Below, piece by piece: positions 16,740-25,833 of a stretch of DNA of 64,000 nt; position 1 is the stretch's first letter, and each line of letters begins with the position of its first letter. Origin of the DNA: Paracoccus halophilus (GTDB taxonomy: Bacteria > Pseudomonadota > Alphaproteobacteria > Rhodobacterales > Rhodobacteraceae); the NCBI RefSeq assembly GCF_000763905.1, contig NZ_JRKN01000005.1, forward strand, positions 124,001 to 188,000, written 5' to 3'. The notes beneath the pieces were generated by a model that saw only the letters and a list, made by a program, of their open reading frames with translations, ran no database searches and was not told the origin of the DNA. The position numbers and the translations under genes are program-made.

Positions 16740-17941
16740 GCGACATCCTGGCGGGCCGGGCGCTGGTCATCGGCGCCGGACCCGCCGGGCTGATGGCGGC
16801 CGAGACGCTCGCGGCGCATGGGTTTGGGGTCGTGGTCGCCGAGGCCATGCCCACGCCGGCACGCAAGTTCCTGATGGCCGGGAAATCCGGGCTGAACCTG
16901 ACCCGCGACGAGCCGCGCGCGCTGTTTGCCACGCGGTTTTCCGGGGCGCTGCCCCGGACCCCGGGATATTTGGGTGAAGAAGAATTCGGCCCCGCCGAGG
17001 TCATGGCATGGGCGCGCGGGCTGGGCATCGAATTGTTCACCGGCTCGACCGGGCGGGTTTTTCCGCTGGGGATGAAGGCCTCGCCCTTGCTGCGGGCCTG
17101 GATCGGGCGGCTGTCGGGGCAGGGGGTCGAGTTGCTGACCCGCTGGCGATGGGCCGGGTTCAAGGGGGATGGCTGGCGCTTCGAAACCCCGGCGGGGGTC
17201 GAGATCCTGCATCCGGGCGCGGTGGTTCTGGCACTGGGCGGGGCAAGCTGGCCCAGGCTTGGCTCGGACGCGGGCTGGGTTCCGTGGCTGCAGCAACGCG
17301 GTGTCGCGATCGCGCCGTTCCGGCCGGCGAATATGGGGTTTCGGGTCGACTGGTCGGCGCAGATGGCGCGGCATTTCGGGCGGGCGGTCAAGGGCGTGGC
17401 GCTGCGCGTCGGCGAGCAGACGGGCCGCGGCGAATGGGTGATCTCGGCCCGGGGGATCGAGGGCGGCGGCGTCTACGAGGTCTCGGCCGCGATGCGCGAC
17501 GGGGTGCCCGCGCTGGTCGATCTGGCGCCCGATCTGAGCGAGGCGGAACTGGCCCGGCGTTTCGCCAGGGCGCCGGCGAAGCTGTCGGTCGGCAACCGGC
17601 TGCGGCGGGTGCTGGGCGATCCCTTGCGGGCGGCGCTGCTGCTGGAATGGGGCCAGCCCCTGCCGCCGGATCCGGCCCGGCTGGCGGCGCGCGCCAAGGC
17701 ATTGGCGCTGCGCCATGAGGGGCCACTGGGCATCGAACGCGCAATTTCCTCGGCCGGGGGGATCACCGCCGGGGCATTGACGGGGACGCTGGAGCTGCGC
17801 GCCATGCCCGGCGTCTTTGCCGCCGGCGAGATGCTGGACTGGGAGGCGCCGACCGGCGGCTATCTGCTGACCGGCTGTCTGGCCAGCGGCAGGCGGGCCG
17901 GGCAGGGGGCGGCCGCCTATCTGGCCAGGGCGCGCCGGTAA
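16736..17941 (+). CDS. NAD(P)/FAD-dependent oxidoreductase, TIGR03862/HI0933-like
   Basis: A 401-residue flavoprotein. The FAD-binding motif GAGPAGLMAAE lies at about residues 14-24, followed by the AGKSGLNLT segment typical of the HI0933/BaiN group and the C-terminal GEMLDWEAPTGGYLLTGCLA motif. The substrate is not known. The GTG at 16736 is chosen because it overlaps the holA stop (GTGA) and gives the expected short N-terminus; an ATG at 16712 would add eight residues. Its coding strand includes the repeated 15-mer at 16958-16972. The 3' end overlaps the converging GST gene by 25 bp. Confidence 0.85.
   Translation: MSDILAGRALVIGAGPAGLMAAETLAAHGFGVVVAEAMPTPARKFLMAGKSGLNLTRDEPRALFATRFSGALPRTPGYLGEEEFGPAEVMAWARGLGIELFTGSTGRVFPLGMKASPLLRAWIGRLSGQGVELLTRWRWAGFKGDGWRFETPAGVEILHPGAVVLALGGASWPRLGSDAGWVPWLQQRGVAIAPFRPANMGFRVDWSAQMARHFGRAVKGVALRVGEQTGRGEWVISARGIEGGGVYEVSAAMRDGVPALVDLAPDLSEAELARRFARAPAKLSVGNRLRRVLGDPLRAALLLEWGQPLPPDPARLAARAKALALRHEGPLGIERAISSAGGITAGALTGTLELRAMPGVFAAGEMLDWEAPTGGYLLTGCLASGRRAGQGAAAYLARARR
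16958..16972 (-). repeat. Copy of a 15-base motif (CAAATATCCCGGGGT), opposite strand
   Basis: The reverse complement of this segment is identical over 15 bases to 37001-37015. Here it falls inside a coding region, there between two genes. An exact 15-base match in 64 kb is not expected by chance; it looks like a dispersed genomic motif. Confidence 0.6.
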
Positions 17942-18504
17942 GGATCGCGCTGGCGCATCATCTCTAGGTAACCCGTCAGCCGGTGCTCGGTGATCGGAAA
18001 GCGGGCGGTCAGCGCCCAGGTCAGGCAATGGGCCAGGATGATATCGGGCACCGTCATCCGCTCGCCCATCAGGAAACCGTCCTCGGCCATGCGCTGGACC
18101 AGCGTATGCTGGCTGCGCTCGAATTCCCATCGCAGGGTGTTCTTGATCGCGGCAAGGCGCATTTCCTCGGGCAGCACGAAGCTGTGGCGGGCGGCCAGCC
18201 ACAGCGCCGCGTCGAATTCGTCCAGCACGAACTGCGTCAGGCTGTCCTGCCGCGCCCGGTCCAGCGTGCCGGCGGGATGGGTCAGCTGGCCATGGCGATC
18301 GGCCAGAAAGGTCAGGATGGCGGTGGAATCGGTGATCGGGGTTCCGTCGGCGATCAGGACCGGCACCTTGCCGGCGGGATTGAACGGGGTCACGCCCTCG
18401 GAATGGGGATTTACGGCAATGTGCTCATAGGGTTGGCCCAGTTCCTCGAGCATCCACAGGACGCGCATCGCCCGGCTTTTGCCGGTTCCGATCACCTGAT
18501 ACAT
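17917..18504 (-). CDS. Glutathione S-transferase family protein
   Basis: 195 residues in the two-domain GST arrangement: a thioredoxin-like N-terminal domain (residues 1-75, with SRAMRVLWMLEELG, the cis-proline region GKVPVL and the glutathione-binding DSTAILTFL) and an all-alpha C-terminal domain (about 85-190, with the MTVPDIILAHCL helix). The substrate cannot be told. AGGGAG precedes the ATG at 18504; an upstream extension to 18561 is not needed. It stands alone and converges on the flavoprotein gene. Confidence 0.9.
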   Translation of the reverse strand: MYQVIGTGKSRAMRVLWMLEELGQPYEHIAVNPHSEGVTPFNPAGKVPVLIADGTPITDSTAILTFLADRHGQLTHPAGTLDRARQDSLTQFVLDEFDAALWLAARHSFVLPEEMRLAAIKNTLRWEFERSQHTLVQRMAEDGFLMGERMTVPDIILAHCLTWALTARFPITEHRLTGYLEMMRQRDPYRRALAR

Positions 18505-18626
18505 CGCCGCTCCCTTGCTTTGTGGCTGCCAAAGGCTAGCGCCCGCCAACGATTCAGGCAATCTGTGCCATTGACGCCGCCCGGAGGCCGGCGCAGGAAT
18601 GGCACGTCACGGGGAAAGAGAACAGG

Positions 18627-19880
18627 ATGTCCACACGTCAGGAAACGCGCGCACCGCTGTTCACGGCGGTGCTGATCGGCGGCTCGCTCATCCTGCTGAT
18701 CAATTTCGCGCTGCGTGCGAGCTTTGGCGTGTTTCAGATCCCGATCGCCGAGGAGTTCAACTGGCCGCGCGCCGAGTTCAGCCTGGCCATCGCGATCCAG
18801 AACCTTGCCTGGGGCATCGGGCAGCCGATTTTCGGCGCGCTGGCCGAACGCTGGGGCGATCGCTGGTCGATCATCATCGGCGCGTTCCTGTATTCCGCCG
18901 GCCTGATCCTGACCGCCTATGCCACCGATCCGCTGACCATGCAGCTGCTGGAGGTGATGGTCGGTTTCGGCATCGCCGGCACCGGCTTTGGCGTCATCCT
19001 GGCGGTGATCGGCCGTGCCGCCAGCGACGAGAACCGCAGCCTGGCCCTGGGGATCGGCACGGCGGCGGGCTCGGCGGGTCAGGTCTTTGGCGCGCCGCTG
19101 GCCGAGATCCTGCTGGTCTATTACCCGTGGCAGACGGTCTTCGCCATCTTTGGCGTGATCGTGCTGGCCTGCCTGTTCTTCCTGCCGATGCTGAGCGGCG
19201 GCAAGCCCGCCAGCCGCAGCGAGCTGGAAGAGAGCATGGGCAGCGTGCTGAAGCGCGCCTTCTCGGACCCGTCCTATCTGATGATCTTTGTCGGCTTCTT
19301 TTCCTGCGGCTATCAGCTGGGCTTCATCACCGCGCATTTCCCGGCCATGATCACCGAGATGTGCGGGCCGATCAGCCCGATGGGAACCCTGTCAAGCATC
19401 GGCATCACGACGACCTCGGCCCTGGGCGCGATCGCGATCTCGGTGATCGGGCTGGCCAATATCGCCGGCTCGATCACGGCCGGCTGGCTGGGCAAGCGCT
19501 ACAGCAAGAAATACCTGCTGGCGGGGATATACACGCTGCGCACCATAGCCTCGGCGACCTTCATCCTGATGCCGATCACGCCGACCAGCGTCATCGTCTT
19601 TTCGCTGGTCATGGGGGCGCTGTGGCTGGCCACGGTGCCGCTGACCTCTGGGCTGGTCGCCTATATCTACGGGCTGCGCTACATGGGCACGCTTTACGGC
19701 TTCGTCTTCCTGAGCCATCAGCTGGGCTCGTTCCTGGGCGTGTGGCTGGGCGGCAGGATGTACGATATCCATGGCGACTATACGCTGGTCTGGTGGGTCG
19801 GCGTCGGCGTCGGCGCCTTCAGCGCGCTGATCCATCTGCCGGTGCGCGAGGCGCCGGCGCGCATTGCCTCTCCGGTGTGA
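18627..19880 (+). CDS. Major facilitator superfamily transporter
   Basis: A 417-residue inner-membrane protein with about twelve hydrophobic segments in two halves, separated by a hydrophilic middle loop near residues 190-215 (GGKPASRSELEESM). The RWGDR segment after helix 2 is the MFS signature loop. It resembles the monocarboxylate/oxalate-formate-antiporter-like branch; no substrate is supported. The proline-glycine motif in helix 5 and the conserved helix-11 region (HQLGSFLGVWLGG) are present. The ATG at 18627 follows GGGAAAGAGAACAGG. A GT2 gene starts 10 bp downstream, so the two may share a transcript although they are not obviously related. Confidence 0.88.
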   Translation: MSTRQETRAPLFTAVLIGGSLILLINFALRASFGVFQIPIAEEFNWPRAEFSLAIAIQNLAWGIGQPIFGALAERWGDRWSIIIGAFLYSAGLILTAYATDPLTMQLLEVMVGFGIAGTGFGVILAVIGRAASDENRSLALGIGTAAGSAGQVFGAPLAEILLVYYPWQTVFAIFGVIVLACLFFLPMLSGGKPASRSELEESMGSVLKRAFSDPSYLMIFVGFFSCGYQLGFITAHFPAMITEMCGPISPMGTLSSIGITTTSALGAIAISVIGLANIAGSITAGWLGKRYSKKYLLAGIYTLRTIASATFILMPITPTSVIVFSLVMGALWLATVPLTSGLVAYIYGLRYMGTLYGFVFLSHQLGSFLGVWLGGRMYDIHGDYTLVWWVGVGVGAFSALIHLPVREAPARIASPV

Positions 19881-19890
19881 AGCCGGCCCG

Positions 19891-20874
19891 ATGGCGATCT
19901 CAGAGGCACCGGCCGGCACGACCCCGGACAAAACCGAGACAGGATCAGGCAACAGGGCGCAAGTCGCCATTCTGATGGCCGTCTATCAGGGCCGCGAGCA
20001 CTTGCCGGCGCAGCTGGAAAGCCTGGCGGCGCAGTCCTTTGACAACTGGGTTCTGATCGCCGGCGACGACGGTTCGACCGATGGCAGCGACGCGATCTTG
20101 CGCCGCTTTGGCGCCAGCCTCGCGCCCGGGCAGTTGCGCATCGTCGCCGGCCCGCGCAAGGGCGCGGTGGCGAATTTTCGCGCCCTGCTGACCCAGGTCC
20201 CGGCCAGCGCAACGCATGTCGCCTTTTGCGATCAGGACGATGTCTGGCACAAGGATCGCCTGCAACGCGGGTTGGCCGCGCTTTCGGCCCTGCCCGCGGA
20301 TCGGCCGGCCGTCTGGTGCAGCCGGGTGACGAATTGCGCCGCCGACCTGACGCCGCGCTCGATGTCGCCGGTTCCACGATATCCGCCCTCGTTCCGGCAT
20401 TCGCTGATGCAGAATCTGGTGCAGGGCAACACGGTGCTGATGAATCCCGCTGCCTGTGATCTGGTCGCCGCCGCCAATGCCGAGGCCGGGCCGGTGGTCA
20501 TGCATGACTGGTGGATCTACCAGCTGGTCTCCGGCGCCGGCGGGCAGATTGTCTATGATGCCGAACCCTCGGTCCTGTACCGGCAGCATGGCGGCAATCT
20601 GGTCGGCGCCAATGACCGTTTCGCCGCGCGTCTGGCGGCGCTGCGGCGGATCTGGGACGGCACCTATCGCGACTGGAGCCGCAGGAATCTGGCCGCGCTG
20701 CGCGCCTCGGCCGACAGGCTGACGGCGGAAAACCGCGCCTTGCTGGAGGATTTCGCCCGTCTGCATGGCCCGCTGCTGCAACGTGTCGCGGCAATGCGGC
20801 GCGGGCGGTTTCACCGGCACAGGCCGCTGTCACAGGTGACGCTGTGGCTGGCGGTTCTTCTGGGTCGCAGCTAG
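19891..20874 (+). CDS. Glycosyltransferase family 2
   Basis: A 327-residue inverting GT-A glycosyltransferase. Visible are the N-terminal ILMAVYQGREHLPAQLESL, the nucleotide-binding aspartates GDDGSTDGSD, the metal-binding DQDD (acting as DXD) and the catalytic-base region HDWW. The acceptor and sugar cannot be assigned. It starts 10 bp after the MFS gene; ATG at 19891 was chosen over an upstream TTG inside the MFS stop region. The following lpcC-like and GT29 genes suggest a role in LPS core or another surface glycan. Confidence 0.88.
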   Translation: MAISEAPAGTTPDKTETGSGNRAQVAILMAVYQGREHLPAQLESLAAQSFDNWVLIAGDDGSTDGSDAILRRFGASLAPGQLRIVAGPRKGAVANFRALLTQVPASATHVAFCDQDDVWHKDRLQRGLAALSALPADRPAVWCSRVTNCAADLTPRSMSPVPRYPPSFRHSLMQNLVQGNTVLMNPAACDLVAAANAEAGPVVMHDWWIYQLVSGAGGQIVYDAEPSVLYRQHGGNLVGANDRFAARLAALRRIWDGTYRDWSRRNLAALRASADRLTAENRALLEDFARLHGPLLQRVAAMRRGRFHRHRPLSQVTLWLAVLLGRS

Positions 20875-21125
20875 GGCGGTCGCCCTTTTCGGCAATGGTG
20901 AACACAGCCTTGAAATCTCCCGACTGTCCCGCTGGCGGAAACGGTCGCCGGCCCGCAGATGCCTGCCGCGCGGGTCCGGGCGGTTGCGGTGCATCGCGCG
21001 CCCGGACTATCCTGCGGCAGTTCAGAGGCAATCCACCGCCGAGGCAATTCCGGAAATGTTCCTGTTCCCGCCGATCCCGCTTACCATAGGGTACCTTCCT
21101 TATTTCCTGACGCCCGAGATGCCAG
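20875..21125. other. Intergenic region between GT2 and GT4 genes
   Basis: 250 bp without a supported gene. It probably holds the promoter for the lpcC-like and GT29 genes; TACCTTCCTT stands close to the start of the former. No repeats, terminator or RNA were recognised. Confidence 0.4.
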
Positions 21126-22169
21126 ATGCCTGAACTGCCCGACCCGATCGAGGTCGTCGCCCCGAACCTGAAACGCCGTCTGTCGGGCGTCACCGCGACC
21201 GTGGTACGGCTGATCCCGGTTCAGGCCGGCATGATCGGCATCTGCACGACCGGCCCGGGCCTGCCCGCCGATCTGCCGCATATCCCGCTGCGCCGCGCCG
21301 CCACGCTGCCCCGCGACCGCTGGCGGGTCTGGCATGCGCGGCGAAATACCGAAATGGCACTGGGGCTGATCCTGCGACACGTCCTGCGGCGGCGCTACCG
21401 GCTGTTGTTCACCTCGGCCGCGCAGCGCCGGCATACCGGCTTTACCCGCTGGCTGATCCGTCGGCAGGATGCGCTGATCGCGACCTCGCCGCAGGCGGCC
21501 GGCTATCTGGAACGCCCCGCCAGGGTGATCCTGCACGGTGTCGATCCCGGCGTCTTTCATCCCGCCGCCGACCGCGCGGCGCTGCGCGCGGAGCTGGGCT
21601 TTCAGCCCGAGGATATCGTCATCGGCTGCTTTGGCCGCATCCGCGCGCAAAAGGGCGTCGATCTGCTGGTCGAGGCCGCGCTGCGCCTGTTTCCCGACCG
21701 GCCGCGCGCCAGGCTGGTCTTTACCGGCCGCGTGACGCCGGACAATCAGGGCTTTTTCGACGAACAGCAGGCCCGGATCAAGGCCGCCGGCCTGTCGGAC
21801 CGCATCCGCTTTCTGGGCGAAATCCCGTGGGCGCAGGTGGTGCGCACCTATCAGGCGCTGGACCTGTTCGCCGCCCCCGCCAGATGGGAGGGATTCGGCC
21901 TGACCCCGCTCGAAGCGATGGCCTGCGGCGTGCCATGCGTCGCCGCCCGCGTCGGCGCCTATGAAACCCTGATCCGCGACGGCGAAACCGGCAGCCTGGT
22001 TCCCCGCGACGATGCCGGGGCGCTGGCGCAGGCGCTGGCCCGCTGGCTGGACGACGATGCCGCGCGGCAGGACGCCGGCCGGGCCGCGCAGGCGCATGTC
22101 CGGCAAAACCACGCCATCGAGGGCGAGGCCCGCGCCATCACCGAGGTCTACCGGAAACTGCTGTCATGA
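21126..22169 (+). CDS. lpcC: LPS core mannosyltransferase-like GT4 (LpcC type)
   Basis: A 347-residue retaining GT-B glycosyltransferase. The N-terminal stretch APNLKRRLSGVTATVVRLIP, VWHARRNTEM and LFTSAAQRRHTGFTRWLIRR follows closely the pattern of rhizobial LpcC, which adds mannose to the inner LPS core. The C-terminal nucleotide-sugar domain shows GCFGRIRAQKGVDLL and the acidic pair motif EGFGLTPLEAMACG, typical of GT4. The symbol is by resemblance to LpcC as I recall it. Its stop overlaps the start of the GT29 gene by four bases, so the pair is coupled. Confidence 0.8.
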   Translation: MPELPDPIEVVAPNLKRRLSGVTATVVRLIPVQAGMIGICTTGPGLPADLPHIPLRRAATLPRDRWRVWHARRNTEMALGLILRHVLRRRYRLLFTSAAQRRHTGFTRWLIRRQDALIATSPQAAGYLERPARVILHGVDPGVFHPAADRAALRAELGFQPEDIVIGCFGRIRAQKGVDLLVEAALRLFPDRPRARLVFTGRVTPDNQGFFDEQQARIKAAGLSDRIRFLGEIPWAQVVRTYQALDLFAAPARWEGFGLTPLEAMACGVPCVAARVGAYETLIRDGETGSLVPRDDAGALAQALARWLDDDAARQDAGRAAQAHVRQNHAIEGEARAITEVYRKLLS

Positions 22170-22780
22170 CCCGCTTCGGTTTTCTGGTGGCGCGCACGCT
22201 GCGCGACGAAACCGCCCTGCAACGCCTCTCGGTGCCGCAATCCGAGCTGCTGGCCGAACTTGCCGGCAAGCGTATCGCGCTGATCGGCAATGCCCGGGCG
22301 CTGGCCCAGGACCAGCTGGGCACCGAGATCGACGAGGCGGATCTGGTCATCCGCATCAACCGCGCGCCGATGCCCGCCGCGACCAGCCACGGCACCCGCA
22401 CCGACTGGCTGGCGCTGGCGGTCCGGCTGGGCGGGCAGGATCGCCAGCACCTGGCCCCCCGGCGCATCCTGTGGCTGTCGCCCAAACGCAAGCGGCTGGA
22501 CTGGCAGATCGCGACCAGCCCCGGCTTCTATCTGCACCCGCAGACGGATTACCGCGCGCTCAAGGCCCAGCTGGGCGCGCCGCCGACCACCGGCGTGATG
22601 ATGATCGACCTGATCGCGCGCTCGGACATGGCGCGGCTCGAGCTTTACGGCTTCGACTTCTTCGCCTCGCTGTCGCTGTCGGGCAGCCGCACCGCCGAAC
22701 AGGTTCCGCATGATTTTTCCGGGGAATCGGCATGGGTGAACCGGCTGGCGATGGCAGATCGCCGGATCAGCCGTCATTAA
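22166..22780 (+). CDS. Glycosyltransferase family 29 (sialyltransferase-like) protein
   Basis: 204 residues. The segment IALIGNARALAQDQLG followed by IDEADLVIRINRAP corresponds to the large sialyl motif of GT29 enzymes (which bind CMP-sugars in eukaryotic sialyltransferases), PTTGVMMIDL to the small motif, and the conserved histidine and glutamate near VPHDFSGES to the third/very-small motifs. The protein is shorter than animal sialyltransferases and has no membrane anchor. GT29-like proteins occur in Rhodobacteraceae; the donor may be CMP-Kdo or CMP-sialic acid, which the sequence does not settle. Coupled to the lpcC-like gene by a four-base overlap. Confidence 0.72.
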   Translation: MTRFGFLVARTLRDETALQRLSVPQSELLAELAGKRIALIGNARALAQDQLGTEIDEADLVIRINRAPMPAATSHGTRTDWLALAVRLGGQDRQHLAPRRILWLSPKRKRLDWQIATSPGFYLHPQTDYRALKAQLGAPPTTGVMMIDLIARSDMARLELYGFDFFASLSLSGSRTAEQVPHDFSGESAWVNRLAMADRRISRH

Positions 22781-22882
22781 GCCAGAATTTCGCCGATCTA
22801 TCCGATAAATCGCCGGAGTTCTGCTTTCGCTTTCCGGCAAGCTGACCTATACCGCAGCGTCCTTTGCTACAGGAGACCCCCA

Positions 22883-23905
22883 ATGGGCTACAAGGTCGTT
22901 GTCGCCGGCGCCACGGGGAACGTGGGCCGCGAAATGCTGAACATTCTGGCCGAGCGCCAGTTCCCTGCCGATGAGGTTGTCGCTCTGGCTTCGCGCCGGA
23001 GCATTGGCACCGAGGTCAGCTATGGCGACAAGACACTGAAATGCAAGGATATCGAGGGGTTCGATTTTACCGGCTATGACATGGCGCTGTTCGCCATCGG
23101 CTCGGACGCGACAAAGAAATACGCCCCCGTCGCCGCTTCGCAGGGTTGCGTGGTGATCGATAACAGCTCGCTCTACCGCTATGATCCCGAAATCCCGCTG
23201 ATCGTCCCCGAGGTGAATCCCGACGCGGTCGAGGAGTACCGCAACAAGATGATCATCGCCAATCCCAACTGCTCGACCGCGCAGATGGTGGTGGCGCTGA
23301 AGCCGCTGCACGACCGCGCGCGGATCAAGCGCGTCGTGGTCAGCACCTATCAATCCGTCTCGGGCGCCGGCAAGGAGGCGATCGACGAGCTGTGGGACCA
23401 GACCAAGGGCCTTTATGTCCCGGGTCAGGAGGTCGAGCCCAGCAAGTTCACCAAGCAGATCGCCTTCAACGTGATCCCGCATATCGACGTCTTCATGGAC
23501 AGCGGCGACACCAAGGAAGAATGGAAAATGGTCGCCGAGACGAAAAAGATCGTCGATCCTGCGATCAAGGTCACCGCGACCTGCGTGCGCGTGCCGGTCT
23601 TTGTCGGCCATTCGGAATCGATCAATATCGAGTTCGAGGATTTCCTGGACGAGGACGAGGCCCGCGACATCCTGCGCGAAGCCCCGGGCATCCTGGTCAT
23701 CGACAAGCGCGAGCCGGGCGGCTACATGACCCCGGTCGAGGCGGTCGGCGAATTCGCCACCTATATCAGCCGCATCCGTCAGGATTCGACCGTCGAGAAC
23801 GGCCTGAACCTGTGGTGCGTCAGCGACAACCTGCGCAAGGGCGCGGCGCTGAACGCGGTTCAGATCGCCGAACTTCTGGGCAACCGCGTCCTGAAAAAGG
23901 GCTGA
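22883..23905 (+). CDS. asd: Aspartate-semialdehyde dehydrogenase
   Basis: 340 residues, full length. It reduces aspartyl phosphate to aspartate semialdehyde in the lysine, threonine, methionine and diaminopimelate pathways. The N-terminus VVVAGATGNVGREML binds NADP, the active-site cysteine lies in NPNCSTAQMVVAL and the substrate arginine region in VPVFVGHSESINIEF. ACAGGAG precedes the ATG. It is a single gene followed by a strong terminator. dapB in the same window uses its product after dapA condensation. Confidence 0.96.
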   Translation: MGYKVVVAGATGNVGREMLNILAERQFPADEVVALASRRSIGTEVSYGDKTLKCKDIEGFDFTGYDMALFAIGSDATKKYAPVAASQGCVVIDNSSLYRYDPEIPLIVPEVNPDAVEEYRNKMIIANPNCSTAQMVVALKPLHDRARIKRVVVSTYQSVSGAGKEAIDELWDQTKGLYVPGQEVEPSKFTKQIAFNVIPHIDVFMDSGDTKEEWKMVAETKKIVDPAIKVTATCVRVPVFVGHSESINIEFEDFLDEDEARDILREAPGILVIDKREPGGYMTPVEAVGEFATYISRIRQDSTVENGLNLWCVSDNLRKGAALNAVQIAELLGNRVLKKG

Positions 23906-23921
23906 TCCCAAACGCGGAATT

Positions 23922-23955
23922 GAGGGCGCCGTGAACCGGCGCCCTCTTGCTTTTT
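23922..23955 (+). terminator. Rho-independent terminator after asd
   Basis: GAGGGCGCCG and CGGCGCCCTC form a perfect 10-bp stem with a 5-base loop (TGAAC), followed by TTGCTTTTT. It starts 17 bp past the asd stop. Confidence 0.93.
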
Positions 23956-24000
23956 GGTGCGCCCTCGCGGACCCTCCGGGCGTCCAGAACGAGGGTTCAC

Positions 24001-25635
24001 ATGCGTTACCTGCTGATTTCCACCGCCATTCTTGCCGCCGCGCCCGCGCTGGCCGACCGGATCGAGACCACCGCCCGGGTGACCGATGTCACGGTCTATC
24101 CCTGGGGCGCGGGGGTCACGCGCGAGGCCAGTCTTGATCTGCCGGCGGGTGCGCATGAGCTGGTCATCACCGGCATCCCCTCGGGGATCGATCCGGCCAC
24201 GCTGCGCGTCTCGGGCGAGGGCGCGACCATCGGCGCGATCAGCGTCCAGCGGGAACGCGCCCTGCCCGGCACGCCCGAGAAATCCCCGGAATTGCGCGCG
24301 GCCGAGGATGCGCTCCGCGACCAGCGCGCCCGGCTTGCGCAATTCGACACCCGTGTCGAGGAAATCGAGGCCCGGGCCCAGGCCGCCAGCGACATGATCG
24401 ACTTCCTGATGCGGCTTGCCGGATCCGAGACGATGGGCGGCGGCGATTTCTCGGCCCTTGCCGGCTCGGTCGGCCAGCAGCTTCTGGAGGCGCGCCAGAC
24501 CATGGTGCAGGCCGCGGCCGAGGCCGAGACCGCCCGCGAGGGCCGCGACGAGATCGAAGAGGATCTGGCCCGCGCAGAGGCGCGGCTGGCGGCGTTGCGC
24601 GGCCCGGATTCGGATCGGATTGCCCTGCTCGTCGCGGTTCAGGGCCAGGACGATCAGGCGACGCTGCGGATCACCTCGCTGACCGACAACGCCCGCTGGG
24701 AGCCGGTCTATGACCTGTCGCTGCAGCGCAAGGCGGGCACGCTGCGCATGGAGCGCGGGCTGATGGTGCAGCAGGATACCGGCGAGGACTGGCAGGATGT
24801 GCGCCTGACCCTTTCGACCGCGCGCCCCATGGACCAGTCCGCCCCAAGCACGCTTTCTACCGATTTCCTGCGGATCGAGGACCCGCAGGCGCGCGAACGC
24901 GATGCATCGGGCGCGATGGCGGCTGATGCGGCGATCGAGAGCTTGTTCTCGAAAGTGGCCGCCAGCCGGGTCGATCCCGTCGTCGAACTCGAACCGATCA
25001 TGCCCGAGATTCTGGGGGAGACGGTCGTCTATGGTTACCCGACGCCGGTCGACATGCGTGACGGCGCCGACGCCCTGCGGCTGCCGCTGGACGCTCACGA
25101 CCTGACCCCCGAAATCGTGGCCGAGGCGGTGCCACGCCACGACGATACCGCCTATCTGGTTGCCGATACGGTAAATTCGACCGGCGCCGTGATCCTGCCC
25201 GGCGACGCGACATTCTATGCCGATGGGGCCATGGTCGGCCGCGGCGCGCTGGAACTGACGGCGGCGGGCGACGAGATGAAGCTGGGCTTCGGCCCGCTGA
25301 CCGGGATCAAGGTTGAGCGCCGGATTCCCGATGAGACCGAGGGCGGGCGCGGCCTGCTCGTCAAGTCATCCGAGCGGATGGAAACCGCGATCCTCGCGAT
25401 CCGCAACCTGACCGGCGAGGAATGGCCGCTGCGGGTCATCGACCGGGTTCCGATCTCGACCCAGGAGGATCTGCGCATCGAATGGTCGGCCGAGCCGGGC
25501 CCGGATGAGACCGACCCCGATGGCAAGCGGGGTCTGCTGGTCTGGAACGGCCCGATCGCCGCCGGCGAAGATCGCGAAATCCGCGTGACGACCCGCATCC
25601 GCTGGCCCGAGGGACAGGTCCTGATCGGGCGATAG
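24001..25635 (+). CDS. DUF4139 domain protein (mucoidy-inhibitor A-like)
   Basis: A 544-residue secreted or periplasmic protein with a signal peptide (MRYLLISTAILAAAPALA). An N-terminal DUF4140-like domain (about 20-110) starts with ARVTDVTVYPWGAGVTREA; a coiled-coil-prone, Ala/Glu/Arg-rich stretch lies at about 100-195; the DUF4139 domain follows (about 215-540, for example ARWEPVYDLSL and the end REIRVTTRIRWPEGQ). Such proteins are conserved in proteobacteria and also in fungi; the name comes from a Salmonella mucoidy phenotype and no biochemical function is settled. ATG at 24001 gives the signal peptide; a longer frame from 23947 would overlap the asd terminator. Confidence 0.85.
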   Translation: MRYLLISTAILAAAPALADRIETTARVTDVTVYPWGAGVTREASLDLPAGAHELVITGIPSGIDPATLRVSGEGATIGAISVQRERALPGTPEKSPELRAAEDALRDQRARLAQFDTRVEEIEARAQAASDMIDFLMRLAGSETMGGGDFSALAGSVGQQLLEARQTMVQAAAEAETAREGRDEIEEDLARAEARLAALRGPDSDRIALLVAVQGQDDQATLRITSLTDNARWEPVYDLSLQRKAGTLRMERGLMVQQDTGEDWQDVRLTLSTARPMDQSAPSTLSTDFLRIEDPQARERDASGAMAADAAIESLFSKVAASRVDPVVELEPIMPEILGETVVYGYPTPVDMRDGADALRLPLDAHDLTPEIVAEAVPRHDDTAYLVADTVNSTGAVILPGDATFYADGAMVGRGALELTAAGDEMKLGFGPLTGIKVERRIPDETEGGRGLLVKSSERMETAILAIRNLTGEEWPLRVIDRVPISTQEDLRIEWSAEPGPDETDPDGKRGLLVWNGPIAAGEDREIRVTTRIRWPEGQVLIGR

Positions 25636-25833
25636 AGCCAGACCCGGCGCGATGGCGAACCCGCCGGACTTGGGGGCGCGCGACGCCTGATCGCACCTTC
25701 GGTTGCCGGCGGAAGCCGTTGCCTGCCGGCGGCCGGAACCGGTGTCTTGTTCGCCGGATGCCGCGAAACCTGCCCTGATCCGGGTCGGGTCAGGCCGGCA
25801 TTGCCGGCAACCTCAAGGAGATGCTGTGCGGGG

